Shown: positions 8,587 to 17,314, counted from the first letter of the stretch. The stretch: 64,000 nt of DNA from Dehalococcoidia bacterium (GCA_030649945.1 JAUSFE010000032.1:62001-126000); one strand, 5' to 3'. A program made the numbers and translations. The notes: generated by a model not told the origin, from the sequence alone.

Positions 8587-8615
8587 TTGACATAGGCCTC
8601 ACGAACGCCTATAAG
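8587..8615 (+). promoter_or_regulatory. Sigma70-type promoter of the SARP regulator
   Basis: A consensus TTGACA (8587-8592) is followed by a 17-bp spacer and TATAAG (8610-8615), about 90 bp before the regulator's start codon. It is the best sigma70-like promoter in the island and has no TTAAC boxes, so the regulator seems to be expressed independently of its own operator type. Confidence 0.7.
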
Positions 8616-8702
8616 ATGTAAACCTCGATTCGGCGGGCGTACTGGGCAGGCGCTCGCTGTCATTGCCTGTGGGCAGGAAGAGGACGGGGGTGTGTCCCAG
8701 AC

Positions 8703-9527
8703 ATGAAAGACAGCGGCGATTGCGGGAACGGGGGGAGTGGCCCCCAGGAGGGCCTGGCGCTTTCCCTCCTCGCTTCATTCCGGGTAGTACTTGACGGCCA
8801 TCCGATCAACGGCCGCCTGACCGGCAAGGCGTGGCACCTGCTCAAGATCCTGACGCTCAACTTCCGCCGCTACGTGACCAAGGAAGCCCTGATCGAAATG
8901 CTGTGGCCAGATGTCGACCCCAGAACCGGGGCTATCTCCCTGAAAGTAGCTGCCCACAAGCTTCGTATGGCCCTCGGCCAGGACCGGGAGAACCGGGACC
9001 AGGAACAATGGATACTAATGGACAATGGCACTTACCGCCTCAACCGCGCGGCCAATATCTGGATCGACGCTGAAGCGTTCAGGCAGCACTACGAGCGGGG
9101 ACGACGGGGGATCAACCCCCGGCACGAGTTCGAGCAAGCGGAAACACTCTACCAGGGCGATCTGCTCGAGGAAGATATATACGAGGAATGGACGCTGCTG
9201 CAGCGCGAGGAGCTGAGAGACCTGTACTTAGACGTGCTTCAACGCCTGGCTCATCAAACCTCGCAGCTCGGCGATCACTCGGAAGTCATCCGCTACTGCC
9301 ACAAGATTGTGCTCGTAGACCCCTGCCGCGAAGACGCGTACAGGATGCTGATGCGCAGCCATGCCGCGTTGAACCAGCTTGCGCGGGCCGGGTCGTGGTA
9401 CGCCATCTGCAGGGCTTCCCTTCAGAAGGAAATAGGGGCGCCGCCCAGTACTGAGACGGTGGAAGTCTTTGAGGGGTTGTTCGATCGGCCGCCGAGATCT
9501 CAGGCTTTCCGCGCACTTGCCCCTTAA
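8703..9527 (+). CDS. SARP/AfsR-type transcriptional activator (winged helix plus BTAD)
   Basis: This 274-residue cytoplasmic regulator has the SARP layout. An OmpR-like winged helix spans about residues 20-110 and contains KEALIEMLWPD and the SLKVAAHKLRMALG helix. A bacterial transcriptional activator domain (BTAD) follows, about 115-260, with helical repeats and the segment DPCREDAYRMLMRSHAALN. Length matches small SARPs such as ActII-ORF4, with no NTPase or sensor domain. SARPs bind short direct repeats 11 bp apart next to -10 elements and recruit RNA polymerase. Seven sites of that design lie in this island, which makes this protein their likely activator (inference). Confidence 0.88.
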   Translation: MKDSGDCGNGGSGPQEGLALSLLASFRVVLDGHPINGRLTGKAWHLLKILTLNFRRYVTKEALIEMLWPDVDPRTGAISLKVAAHKLRMALGQDRENRDQEQWILMDNGTYRLNRAANIWIDAEAFRQHYERGRRGINPRHEFEQAETLYQGDLLEEDIYEEWTLLQREELRDLYLDVLQRLAHQTSQLGDHSEVIRYCHKIVLVDPCREDAYRMLMRSHAALNQLARAGSWYAICRASLQKEIGAPPSTETVEVFEGLFDRPPRSQAFRALAP

Positions 9528-9567
9528 CGCGGCCCTCGTCGGTCCCCGCAGCCAGACCTTGCCGCCC

Positions 9568-9599
9568 TTAACGGCACATTAACCCGCCTCTCCTATCCT
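9568..9599 (+). promoter_or_regulatory. SARP-type operator/promoter, site A
   Basis: TTAAC boxes lie at 9568-9572 and 9579-9583, 11 bp apart, with TATCCT at 9594-9599 as the -10 element. Eight bases separate the second 7-bp unit from the -10. The site precedes the 67-residue protein starting at 9680. Confidence 0.75.
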
Positions 9600-9679
9600 C
9601 TCACCAAGCTAACGTCAGCCCGGTTCAACAGACGAGCTTGCCTTACCGAAAGCGGTGCCCTAATCAGGAAGGCGGGAAA

Positions 9680-9883
9680 ATGGGCAGATACGAGACTTTT
9701 GTAATCCGCCTGTGGGCAGAAGAAGACGGAGGTTTCGAGCATGGGGAGATCCGGCACGTGACGAGCGACAAGGGTCTTCGCTTCCGACGCGTCCAGGACG
9801 CTTTCAACTTCATCCAGCGGTTCGCCGCGCCACGGCAAAGTGATAACAGCGAGGCGTCACACCCGCATTTAACTCCCCTTTAA
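9680..9883 (+). CDS. Small conserved-looking protein of unknown function
   Basis: A 67-residue soluble protein starting MGRYETFVIRLWAEEDGG, with a short beta-rich pattern (ETFVIRLW, GEIRHVTS) and a C-terminal helix ending VQDAFNFIQRF. I cannot assign a named function. The ATG at 9680 is preferred over an ATG 42 bases upstream because AGGAAGG stands 7 nt before it. It has its own SARP-type promoter (site A), and site B for the next operon overlaps its 3' end, so it is part of the proposed regulon. It could be an accessory or regulatory factor. Confidence 0.6.
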   Translation: MGRYETFVIRLWAEEDGGFEHGEIRHVTSDKGLRFRRVQDAFNFIQRFAAPRQSDNSEASHPHLTPL

Positions 9884-9900
9884 CCGATTCCCGCTAGGAA
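9869..9900 (+). promoter_or_regulatory. SARP-type operator/promoter, site B
   Basis: TTAAC boxes at 9869-9873 and 9880-9884 are followed at the fixed distance by TAGGAA (9895-9900). The site lies over the end of the small gene and 45 bp upstream of the sugar-transferase operon (9945-12467). Confidence 0.7.
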
Positions 9901-9944
9901 TTCAACCAAGCAAACCGCGAGCCACGAGAGCAGAGCCGTACAAA

Positions 9945-10649
9945 ATGCAGATCTCCGGCCAGCCGAAAGCGTTGACATCAATTCCGGAAAGCCTGGACCT
10001 GGAATGGAACCTTCCGGGCACCCTCGTCTGGGGACAGCAGGCGAAGCACTTCCAGATGGCGTTCAAGCGGATCATGGATTGCCTCGTGGCCGGGGCTTTG
10101 CTGGCGATAATGGCAGTCCCTCTGGTCTTGGTGGCACTGGCGATAAAACTGGACTCCTCCGGGCCAGTGTTCTACCCCCATGAACGAGTGGGGCAAAACG
10201 GCCGACGCTATCGGATGCTGAAATTCCGGTCGATGTACGTGGACGCGGCGAAGGCGAAGGCGGCGCTACTGGACCAGAACGAAACCGACGCGCCACTCTT
10301 CAAGATCAGGAACGACCCACGCCGAACGAAGGTCGGCCAGATCATCCGGCGGTTCAGCATCGACGAGTTCCCGCAGTTGATCAATGTGCTCCAAGGGCAC
10401 ATGAGCCTGGTAGGACCGCGGCCCGCCCTGCCCGAGGAGGCTGCGCAGTACAGCGACTACCACGCGCACAGGGTGGTGGCCGTCCCCGGGATGACCGGCC
10501 TGTGGCAGGTCAGCGGCCGCAGCCTGCTGACCTTTGAAGAGATGGTGACGCTGGACGTCCAGTACGCTCGGAACTGGTCCGTCAAGCTGGATATTCTGAT
10601 CCTCTTGAGGACGATCCCAGTGATTCTTGGGGGCAAGGGGGCCTACTAA
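9945..10649 (+). CDS. Undecaprenyl-phosphate sugar phosphotransferase (bacterial sugar transferase)
   Basis: This 234-residue membrane enzyme belongs to the PF02397/monotopic phosphoglycosyl transferase family (PglC/WcaJ core) and starts glycan assembly by moving a sugar-1-phosphate from a nucleotide sugar to polyprenyl phosphate. A hydrophobic segment at about residues 45-65 (DCLVAGALLAIMAVPLVLVA) is the membrane-inserted helix. The conserved core follows: GPVFYPHERVGQNG, KFRSM, DEFPQLINVLQGHMSLVGPRP, and PGMTGLWQVSGR. It lacks the multi-span N-terminus of WcaJ/WbaP. Its stop overlaps the next start (TAATG). Site B precedes the operon. Confidence 0.92.
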   Translation: MQISGQPKALTSIPESLDLEWNLPGTLVWGQQAKHFQMAFKRIMDCLVAGALLAIMAVPLVLVALAIKLDSSGPVFYPHERVGQNGRRYRMLKFRSMYVDAAKAKAALLDQNETDAPLFKIRNDPRRTKVGQIIRRFSIDEFPQLINVLQGHMSLVGPRPALPEEAAQYSDYHAHRVVAVPGMTGLWQVSGRSLLTFEEMVTLDVQYARNWSVKLDILILLRTIPVILGGKGAY

Positions 10650-11677
10650 TGGACCAGAACGGGAACGCTGGAAGCAGCTTCTGGCAGGGGAAGAGCGTGA
10701 TGGTGACCGGGGTTGGCGGATTTGTCGCCACCCACCTGGCGGCCGACCTCGCGGACCGGGGCGCGTCCGTCGTCGGCGTACTGCGCGACTCTCGCGGATC
10801 CAGGCGGCTGCGGCTGTTCGGGATCAGCGAGCGCATTGATGTCGTCCACGGCTCGATCGAGGACTACGCACTGATTGAGCGCGCCTTCAATGAATACGAG
10901 GTGGAGTACTGCTTCCACCTGGCCGCGCAGGCGATCGTCGGCATCGCCAACCGCGCACCGATGTCGACGTTTGAGTCCAACATCCGGGGAACGTGGACGC
11001 TCATGGAGGCGGCCCGGCACAACCCACTTCTGAAGGGCGTGGTGATGGCATCCAGCGACAAGGTGTACGGCGACCATAATGTGCTGCCTTACACGGAGGA
11101 CAGCCCCCTGCTGGCAAAGTACCCATACGATGCGTCGAAGCTCTGCGCCGAGGTACTGGCTCGGAGCTACGCGGCAACGTTCGACCTGCCGGTAGGAGTC
11201 GTCCGCTGCGCCAACATCTACGGCGGCGGCGACCTGAACTGGTCGCGGGTCATCCCCGGCACGATCCGGTCGATGCTAAAGGACGAGGCGCCGGTAATTC
11301 GCAGTGACGGGACGCTGGAGCGGGACTACATGTACGTGACGGACGCGGTGAGCGCTTACGTTACGCTCGCCGAGAACCTGGGGCGGGATGAGGTGAGAGG
11401 CGAGGCGTTCAACTTCGGCTGGGGCCGAGGTTACTCGGTCTTGGAGATCGTCGAGACGGTGCTGAAACAGGGCGGGTCGAGCCTGAGGCCGCGTGTCCTG
11501 GGTCAGAACAAGGGCGAGATCAACCGGCAATGGCTGGACTCGGCGAAGGCGAACCGCATCCTCGAATGGTCGCCGGCCGTGGCGCTGGATGAAGGCGTCC
11601 GCAGGAGCATCCGCTGGTACAAAGCGTACCTATCTGGCAGTCAAGACGCCGCTAAGAAACTCGCGGCGGCGGTCTGA
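10649..11677 (+). CDS. rfbG: CDP-glucose 4,6-dehydratase-like NAD-dependent epimerase/dehydratase
   Basis: An extended SDR of 342 residues that would turn an NDP-hexose into its 4-keto-6-deoxy form in the cytoplasm. TGVGGFVATHLA (near residue 20) is the NAD-binding glycine motif, ASSDKVYG carries the catalytic Ser/Thr region, and YPYDASKLCAE is the YxxxK site. The next gene is a glucose-1-phosphate cytidylyltransferase-like protein, which points to CDP-glucose as substrate; GDP-mannose dehydratase relatives are the main alternative. Translation is coupled to the upstream sugar transferase. No downstream 4-keto sugar-processing enzyme is recognisable in the island. Confidence 0.8.
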   Translation: MDQNGNAGSSFWQGKSVMVTGVGGFVATHLAADLADRGASVVGVLRDSRGSRRLRLFGISERIDVVHGSIEDYALIERAFNEYEVEYCFHLAAQAIVGIANRAPMSTFESNIRGTWTLMEAARHNPLLKGVVMASSDKVYGDHNVLPYTEDSPLLAKYPYDASKLCAEVLARSYAATFDLPVGVVRCANIYGGGDLNWSRVIPGTIRSMLKDEAPVIRSDGTLERDYMYVTDAVSAYVTLAENLGRDEVRGEAFNFGWGRGYSVLEIVETVLKQGGSSLRPRVLGQNKGEINRQWLDSAKANRILEWSPAVALDEGVRRSIRWYKAYLSGSQDAAKKLAAAV

Positions 11678-11693
11678 GGGGGAGGAAGAGCGC

Positions 11694-12467
11694 TTGGACA
11701 ACTCTGAGATGACTGTGGTGATCCTCTGCGGAGGGCAGGGCACGCGCGCATACCCGTACACCACGAAGATGCCAAAGGCGCTCATGCAAGTGGGCGACGC
11801 GGCTATCGTCGAGCAGGTGATGAGGATATACGCGTCCTTTGGGTGCTGGGACTTCATCCTGTCGGTGGGCTACTTGAAAGAGCAGATCATCGAGTATTTC
11901 GACAATGCCCCGCGAAGGTATGGATGGCGGGTGCGGTGCGTGGACACCGGTGACACTACGGACACTGGCGGCCGCATCTTCGGTGTGCGCGATCACGTGA
12001 CGCCCACGTTCCACGCAACCTACTGCGACGGCCTAGGCGACGTGGACCTGGACGCCCTGGTGGAGTTCCACCGCGACCACGGCAGCCTGGGGACGATGAC
12101 AGCAGTGAGGCTGCGCTCGCAATACGGCATCGTGGGCTTTCGCGATGACGACGGGCAGGTGACGCACTTCGAGGAGAAGCCCGTGATTCCCGACCGCTGG
12201 ATCAACGCCGGGTTCTTCGTCTTCGACCGGGAGGTCTTCGGCCACTGGCAGGGTCACAACCTGGAGCGAGACGTCCTGCCGAACCTGGCGGCAGAACAGG
12301 AGCTGTACATCTACCGGCACACCGGCTTTTGGCGTTCGATGGACACACACAAGGACCAGCAGGAGTTGACGCCTCTGTGGGGCCAGTACGCTGCGAACTA
12401 TGCGCAGCTGGCGCGCACCGGTGACTACGAGCCGGGGTTGGCCCAGGCGGCGGGCGGCGGCGATTAA
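11694..12467 (+). CDS. rfbF: Glucose-1-phosphate cytidylyltransferase-like nucleotidyltransferase
   Basis: A nucleotidyltransferase of 257 residues that would make CDP-glucose from CTP and glucose-1-phosphate. The N-terminal loop VVILCGGQGTRAYPYTTKMPKAL is the nucleotide-binding signature. The segment DGLGDVDLDAL holds the metal Asp, and FEEKP and INAGFFVF are further family landmarks. The TTG at 11694 is chosen because GGAGGAAG stands about 5 nt before it; an ATG 15 bases later is possible. It follows the dehydratase by 16 bp. Its 3' end overlaps the convergent GT2 gene by 4 bp. Confidence 0.82.
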   Translation: MDNSEMTVVILCGGQGTRAYPYTTKMPKALMQVGDAAIVEQVMRIYASFGCWDFILSVGYLKEQIIEYFDNAPRRYGWRVRCVDTGDTTDTGGRIFGVRDHVTPTFHATYCDGLGDVDLDALVEFHRDHGSLGTMTAVRLRSQYGIVGFRDDDGQVTHFEEKPVIPDRWINAGFFVFDREVFGHWQGHNLERDVLPNLAAEQELYIYRHTGFWRSMDTHKDQQELTPLWGQYAANYAQLARTGDYEPGLAQAAGGGD

Positions 12468-13489
12468 AGCACCAGGGTACGGTGCCGAAGGCTGGCGTAG
12501 GCAAGCGCCGCGCTCTGGACGAGATAGCGCTCGGCGGTCAACCCGTATTTGACACCTATGCGCCACCAGCGGCGTGGGTACCGAATATCGCGTTCAATCA
12601 TCGAGCGCTGGTCCCAGAGCCAGGGCAGCGCGAGCAGTAATGGAGCGGGGTGCCGTCTGGCCACCGTCACCAGGGCGCCGGCGAGCGCCGGGTAAAAAAG
12701 CGCCGCGCTGCGGGATATGAAGTAGCGCGCCCACAACCGATCACGAAGCTCTGGAAGGTCTTTGACGAGACGAGGAAGGATTTGCGCGCGGACAGGCTCG
12801 ATGAGCCAGGTGAGCATCGGCATGTCTGTGGCTTCGTGGTAGACGGGGTTGTCGGCCACGAAGACGGAGCGGTAGCCCGCGCGCTTCACCCTCCATGCTA
12901 GGTCCGTATCCTCCCCGCCGACGGGCGTCCCCCACGGATAGCAGCCAAAGCGTTCGTCGAAGCCGCCGCACCTCTCGATCGCGTCGCGTGCGTAGAAGAC
13001 GTTTGCGGTAGCGTATCGGTAGTCCTCCTCACCATGGTCGGTCTGGTGGGAGAAGAAGGCGGGAAGACGTTCCGGGGTGTTGACAGGCCGCACAGGCCCT
13101 GCCACCAGCCCCACGCCTGGGCCAAGGCGCGCCACCCCCTTCAGAACCCATTCCGGTGGAATCTGGCAATCACTATCGGTGAAGGCAAGCACCCGCGCGC
13201 TGGACCGTTCGATCCCGTAGTTCCTGGAGGCAGCCGGGCCCCGATTCTCCTTACGAAAGTAACGCAGGGGAAACGGCGAGACGCGCTGTGCATCCAGCAC
13301 GACCTCCTTCGTGTCGTCAGTCGAGGAATTGTCGACGACGATCATGTCCAAGAGCTGCCGCGGGTAGTCCTGGGCCATAAGGCTGTGCAAGGTGTCAGCC
13401 AGCGAGGTTGCCCGGTTGTATGTGGGCACGATGATCGTCACCGTGGGCAAACCTTCTTCGCCGCCGTTAGAACTGGCAACGTGCTTCAA
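12464..13489 (-). CDS. Family 2 glycosyltransferase
   Basis: A 341-residue GT-A enzyme. VTIIVPTYNRA near the N-terminus starts the nucleotide-binding fold, VVDNSSTDDT follows, and FTDSDC provides the DxD metal site. GGEDTDLAWRVKRAG is the ED-type catalytic segment. A hydrophobic C-terminal region (about residues 255-285) suggests membrane association. The last residues (SLRHRTLVL) resemble the ends of the GT2 at 27383 and the fusion protein at 23799, so these are paralogues. It is transcribed on the minus strand from SARP-type site C, divergently from the methyltransferase at 13777. Confidence 0.88.
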   Translation of the reverse strand: MKHVASSNGGEEGLPTVTIIVPTYNRATSLADTLHSLMAQDYPRQLLDMIVVDNSSTDDTKEVVLDAQRVSPFPLRYFRKENRGPAASRNYGIERSSARVLAFTDSDCQIPPEWVLKGVARLGPGVGLVAGPVRPVNTPERLPAFFSHQTDHGEEDYRYATANVFYARDAIERCGGFDERFGCYPWGTPVGGEDTDLAWRVKRAGYRSVFVADNPVYHEATDMPMLTWLIEPVRAQILPRLVKDLPELRDRLWARYFISRSAALFYPALAGALVTVARRHPAPLLLALPWLWDQRSMIERDIRYPRRWWRIGVKYGLTAERYLVQSAALAYASLRHRTLVL

Positions 13490-13550
13490 TCGAGGGCCTC
13501 CAAGAAATCTGAATCTACTATATGCAAGCCAATAACCGATGCCTACAAGC

Positions 13551-13582
13551 TACTTATCGGGCAGAGGTTAATCAGAGGTTAG
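13551..13582 (-). promoter_or_regulatory. SARP-type operator/promoter, site C
   Basis: Read on the minus strand, CTAAC (13582-13578) and TTAAC (13571-13567) are 11 bp apart and TAAGTA (13556-13551) stands at the fixed 15-bp distance. It drives the GT2 gene at 12464-13489. The first box carries one substitution from TTAAC. Confidence 0.7.
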
Positions 13583-13709
13583 GTTGCGCCATCGATATGA
13601 CGCGAGCACGCGGCCTGCCCGCCTCTCCGTCTCTGCCGGGTCACCGGTCTCCTCAGATGCGGTCCCGCTTCGAAGACGCAATCGGAGTAAGGCCGAGACC
13701 AGGAATAGA

Positions 13710-13741
13710 TTAACTCGGCGTTAACTGGTGGCAGCTAGGAT
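13710..13741 (+). promoter_or_regulatory. SARP-type operator/promoter, site D
   Basis: TTAAC boxes at 13710-13714 and 13721-13725 precede TAGGAT (13736-13741) at the fixed distance. The site is 36 bp before the methyltransferase gene and divergent from site C, so the 287-bp intergenic region carries two operators back to back. Confidence 0.78.
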
Positions 13742-13776
13742 GCCGGACAGCCGAGGCAGTACGGCGATCTGATGCT

Positions 13777-14760
13777 ATGTTGGTGAGAGAAAAGCGACTA
13801 CGCTTTGCCGGGTTTGAGGTGGCCATCGCCACCGACTCCAAACGGGCTCAGCGCATCCGCAAGAGCCCGGCGTATCGCTATTTCTTGAGGCCAGCGCTGA
13901 ACCTGCTACAGCGACCTGCCTCCAACGGCCGTCACCAGGGCGGCCGACCGGATACGCGGTCCCGCGTCACTCGCGGCGGCGACCCGGCAGAGTTGGAAGG
14001 CCTGCTGAGCCCGGAGGCGGCGGCGGTGGCGCGCCGTGTCGCCGAGATCGAGTGGTACCACACGATTGACCTTCCCTATGGCTTGAAGACACCGGGCTTT
14101 GTCGACAACCGTGACGAGGTGCACCTGTACGGCCTTCCGGAGGACATGAGCGGGATGCGGGCGCTCGACGTCGGTACCTTCGACGGGTTCTGGGCGTTGG
14201 AGATGGAGAGACGCGGCGCTTCCGTGGTTGCCACCGACATCGGACGATGGTCCGACGTGGACATTCCGCTGCGCTGGAGAGAGCAGGATCCTGCGCATCT
14301 GGACGTGCCCACCGGGGCCGGTTTCCGGCTGGCTAGGGAACTTCTTCAGTCCAAGGTGGAACGCTTCGAAACTAGTGTCTATGACCTCTCGCCTGAGGAG
14401 CTTGGCACCTTTGATGTGGTGGTCGTGAGCGATCTTCTCCAGCACTTGCGCGATCCTCAGCGCGCCCTTGAGATGGTTTATTCGGTTACTCGAGAGGACG
14501 GCTGCGTAATCGTGGCGGAGGTGTACAACCCGGACCTGGAAGGATTCGGGGAAGTGGCATTGAGTCAGTTCAAGGCCATGGTTAACCACACCTGGTATGT
14601 CCATTCAACGGCTACCCTCAAGCTGATGCTGAACGTGGCCGGATTCAATCCAGTGGATGAAGTATCACGATTTCCCCTGCGGGGTGGAGACTGTCACGTC
14701 ATGGCGCAGAAGGTGACATTGAAGGGATACCCCTGGCAACGGAAGATCCGCGAGAACTAG
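13777..14760 (+). CDS. Class I SAM-dependent methyltransferase, CmoB/DUF1698-like (paralogue 1 of 3)
   Basis: A 327-residue methyltransferase. A basic N-terminal region of about 90 residues precedes IEWYHTIDLPYGLKTPGFVDNR, the entry motif of the DUF1698/CmoB-like group. SAM-binding motif I is LDVGTFDGFW at about residues 130-139, followed by the acidic residue in VVATD. A later segment, LGTFDVVVVSDLLQHLRDP, is motif IV-like. Two close paralogues lie at 20458 and 21511. Here, away from tRNA genes, the likely substrate is a sugar or lipid of the island product (inference). It heads an operon with a GT1 and a kinase-like gene under site D. Confidence 0.85.
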   Translation: MLVREKRLRFAGFEVAIATDSKRAQRIRKSPAYRYFLRPALNLLQRPASNGRHQGGRPDTRSRVTRGGDPAELEGLLSPEAAAVARRVAEIEWYHTIDLPYGLKTPGFVDNRDEVHLYGLPEDMSGMRALDVGTFDGFWALEMERRGASVVATDIGRWSDVDIPLRWREQDPAHLDVPTGAGFRLARELLQSKVERFETSVYDLSPEELGTFDVVVVSDLLQHLRDPQRALEMVYSVTREDGCVIVAEVYNPDLEGFGEVALSQFKAMVNHTWYVHSTATLKLMLNVAGFNPVDEVSRFPLRGGDCHVMAQKVTLKGYPWQRKIREN

Positions 14761-14804
14761 ATGCGGGCGCCGGCGCCTGCCTCTCAGTCAGGGGCTGATG
14801 AAGC

Positions 14805-16088
14805 ATGAGAGTGCTTATCGTCACCTGGGGATCGCGCGGCGATTGTCAGCCGTATCTTGCCCTGGCAGCAGCCTTCCAGCAGGCGGGGCACGAAGTGAGG
14901 CTGGCGGCGCCACCCAACGCGCAGTTCAGCGAGCTGGCAGCGGCGCACGGTGTTGCCTTCGTTCCCCTGGGTCCGGACAGCGGTCAGGAGGTCCTGCGTG
15001 GTACTGCCAACCAGGCCATCTCAGCGGATGACCCAGGTGTAAGCGTGCGCCTGATCATTGACCGGCTGCTGGTGCCAGCACTCCGTGATATGTACAGCAC
15101 GTGCTTGGAACTTGCGCGCTGGTCAGACGTGGTCGTTTCTCACTGCGTGCAGATAGTGGGCGCGGCCGCCGCGGAGGCCGCCGGCCGGCCATGCGTCACC
15201 GGCGCCCTCGTCCCCACGCAGATTCTCCCCGTGCGGAAGCGCCACGGCAGGTTCCCCAAACTGTGGCCCCGCTCGGACGTGCCGAGTTGGAGCGAAATCG
15301 CGGCGTACAAGAACAGCGTTTGGCTCCCGCCCATCAACGAGACGAGACGGATGGCCGGGCTCAGTTCACTCCAGGACCTGACGACGGGGGGCTTCTATTC
15401 TTCCGGCCTGAACCTGGTCGCCGTAAGCCCAACTGTTTTCAGGCGACCGGGCGACTGGGCGCCAGAGCACCGATTGACGGGCTACTGGCTTCTGGACACA
15501 CCAGAGCGTTGGGCACCCTCGTCGCAAGTCATTCGATTTCTCGAGGAGGACGGGCCCACCATCGCCATCGGCTTCGGCAGCATGACGAGCGAGGATAGCC
15601 CCGCCCTGACGAAGCTGGTGGCCGAAGCTGCCCGACAGGCCGGAGTGCGAGCCATTATCGAGCCGGGAATGGCCGGGCTTGGCGCTGCTGACATGCCACC
15701 GGAGATACTGGTAGCGAGCGATGTGCCACACGCGTGGCTCCTGCCACGGGTGGCCGCCCTCGTCCATCACGGGGGAGTGGGAACGACGGCATCCGCGCTC
15801 CACGCCGGTATTCCGTCGGTAGTGGTGCCGCACGTGTTCGACCAGTTCTTCTGGGCAGAGCGAGCCCGCAAGCTCGGAGTGGCGCCCGCTCCCATCTCAC
15901 TCAAGTCCCTCACCGCCGCAAGCCTGTCGGCCGCCATCCGCAAAGCGGTCGAGGACCGTAAGCTCCTAGAGCGTGCCCGGCGGCTTGGCGAGATTCTGAA
16001 GCACGAACGCGGGCCAGAGGGGGCCGTGCAACTGGTAGAGGACTACGCAAGCAACTGCAGGCGTGCAGAGATGCCCACAAGGATCTGA
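14805..16088 (+). CDS. GT1-family glycosyltransferase (UGT/macrolide-glycosyltransferase-like)
   Basis: This 427-residue GT-B enzyme starts MRVLIVTWGSRGDCQPYLALA, the N-terminus of the sterol/macrolide/rhamnosyl glycosyltransferase group. The C-terminal donor-binding motif is HHGGVGTTASALHAGIPSVVVP followed by FDQFFWAERARKLG. Such enzymes glycosylate small lipophilic acceptors with nucleotide sugars; a glycolipid or secondary-metabolite acceptor is therefore as likely as a polysaccharide. It lies between a methyltransferase and an APH-like kinase in one transcription unit. Confidence 0.88.
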   Translation: MRVLIVTWGSRGDCQPYLALAAAFQQAGHEVRLAAPPNAQFSELAAAHGVAFVPLGPDSGQEVLRGTANQAISADDPGVSVRLIIDRLLVPALRDMYSTCLELARWSDVVVSHCVQIVGAAAAEAAGRPCVTGALVPTQILPVRKRHGRFPKLWPRSDVPSWSEIAAYKNSVWLPPINETRRMAGLSSLQDLTTGGFYSSGLNLVAVSPTVFRRPGDWAPEHRLTGYWLLDTPERWAPSSQVIRFLEEDGPTIAIGFGSMTSEDSPALTKLVAEAARQAGVRAIIEPGMAGLGAADMPPEILVASDVPHAWLLPRVAALVHHGGVGTTASALHAGIPSVVVPHVFDQFFWAERARKLGVAPAPISLKSLTAASLSAAIRKAVEDRKLLERARRLGEILKHERGPEGAVQLVEDYASNCRRAEMPTRI

Positions 16089-16098
16089 CGAAGGCGCC

Positions 16099-17286
16099 GT
16101 GACCCTGCCTTCTGTTCAATTTCCATCAGGCCCAGACCAGATAACGCCCGAGTGGGTGTCCACTGTCCTGCAGGAGGCTGGGGTACTCCGGAACGCGAGG
16201 GTTGTTTCGCTGGCTGTTAGCGCAGCCGGGGAGGGCCTGGGGTTCGTGGGACGCGTCTTTCGGTGCGCTCTTCAGTATGACCGGGAAGAGGCGACCGCGC
16301 CCCCGGCCGTTATCGCCAAGTTCCCCACAGAGGACCTGGGATACCGGAGTCTACTAGACCAGTTCGCCGTGTACGAACGCGAAGTGCGGTTCTACAGCGA
16401 ATTGCGCGACGACTGTCCCATACCCACTCCGGTCTGCTACTTCGCCGACCGAGATCCGGCCTCAGGGGACTTCCTGATCCTTCTGGAGGATCTGGCGCCT
16501 GCGCAGCCGGGCAAGCCGATCGCCGGCTGTACACGGGGAGAAGCGCTGGCAGCCGTCGAGTTGATTGCCAAGATGCATTCCCGGTGGTGGACGGACAAAC
16601 GCCTGGACAGCCTCGAGTGGCTTGCCACTCCGGACGTTCCGCGAATGGAGCTGTTCATCTCCCGAAACTATCATGACGCCTGGCGCGCGTTCGCCCGGCG
16701 ATCGTCTAATCACCTGCCCGCCCACCTCTCGCGGGCCGGGCGGCTGCTGGGCCGGCACCTGCTCACCGTTCTTCGCCGCCTATCGAGCCCCCCCAGAACG
16801 CTTGTCCACGGTGACTTTCAGTTGGGCAATATCTTCTTCTCGGAGGCTGGCACGATCAGGGCTGTGGCCGACTGGCAGGTGGTGGTACGCGCCCGCGGCC
16901 CCATGGACCTCGGGCACTTCGTGGTGAGAAGCCTCGATCCGGCAGAGCGGCGAACGGCGGAAGCTGATCTCATCCGGCGTTATCACGAGATCCTTGTCCG
17001 GTCCGGGATCGAGGCCTACTCGCTTCAAGATTGCTGGGATGACTACCGGCTCTCAGTGCTATCTCAATTCGGGCTGGGGATTGTACTCGAATACGCCCTC
17101 AGCCGCCATAAGCGCGAGGAGCCGGCAGAAGACGCCGCACTTCAGGCGCTGAGCGTTGTTAGTGGGCGTCTCTTCGCCGCTATAGATGACCTGCGACCGG
17201 AGGAGTTGCTGCCGCGGGAACCCTTGTGGAGACGCTATCTGCCTTCGTCCTGGGGCGGCCAGTCGCAGGCGCAGATCTCCGGTTAA
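16099..17286 (+). CDS. APH/ecdysteroid-kinase-like phosphotransferase (paralogue 1 of 2)
   Basis: A protein of 395 residues with a protein-kinase-like fold. APPAVIAKFP supplies the ATP-binding Lys, FLILLEDLAPAQPG is the hinge region, HGDFQLGNIF is the catalytic loop with Asp and Asn, and VADWQ replaces the Mg-binding DFG. The LLEDL...AQ arrangement and the CWDDYR segment are typical of EcKL/DUF1679-like kinases, which phosphorylate hydroxyls of small molecules. The GTG at 16099 is preferred because it avoids a 26-bp overlap with the GT1 gene; an ATG at 16063 is possible. Substrate unknown. A paralogue lies at 19100. Confidence 0.82.
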   Translation: MTLPSVQFPSGPDQITPEWVSTVLQEAGVLRNARVVSLAVSAAGEGLGFVGRVFRCALQYDREEATAPPAVIAKFPTEDLGYRSLLDQFAVYEREVRFYSELRDDCPIPTPVCYFADRDPASGDFLILLEDLAPAQPGKPIAGCTRGEALAAVELIAKMHSRWWTDKRLDSLEWLATPDVPRMELFISRNYHDAWRAFARRSSNHLPAHLSRAGRLLGRHLLTVLRRLSSPPRTLVHGDFQLGNIFFSEAGTIRAVADWQVVVRARGPMDLGHFVVRSLDPAERRTAEADLIRRYHEILVRSGIEAYSLQDCWDDYRLSVLSQFGLGIVLEYALSRHKREEPAEDAALQALSVVSGRLFAAIDDLRPEELLPREPLWRRYLPSSWGGQSQAQISG

Positions 17287-17314
17287 CCCTGGGTTAACCC
17301 GTTATCGCGAGGCT
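17283..17314 (+). promoter_or_regulatory. SARP-type operator/promoter, site E
   Basis: TTAAC boxes at 17283-17287 and 17294-17298 are 11 bp apart. The hexamer at the fixed distance is GAGGCT (17309-17314), the weakest -10 of the set; TAATGT five bases downstream is an alternative. The first box overlaps the stop codon of the kinase-like gene. It precedes the delta-60 repeat protein. Confidence 0.62.
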
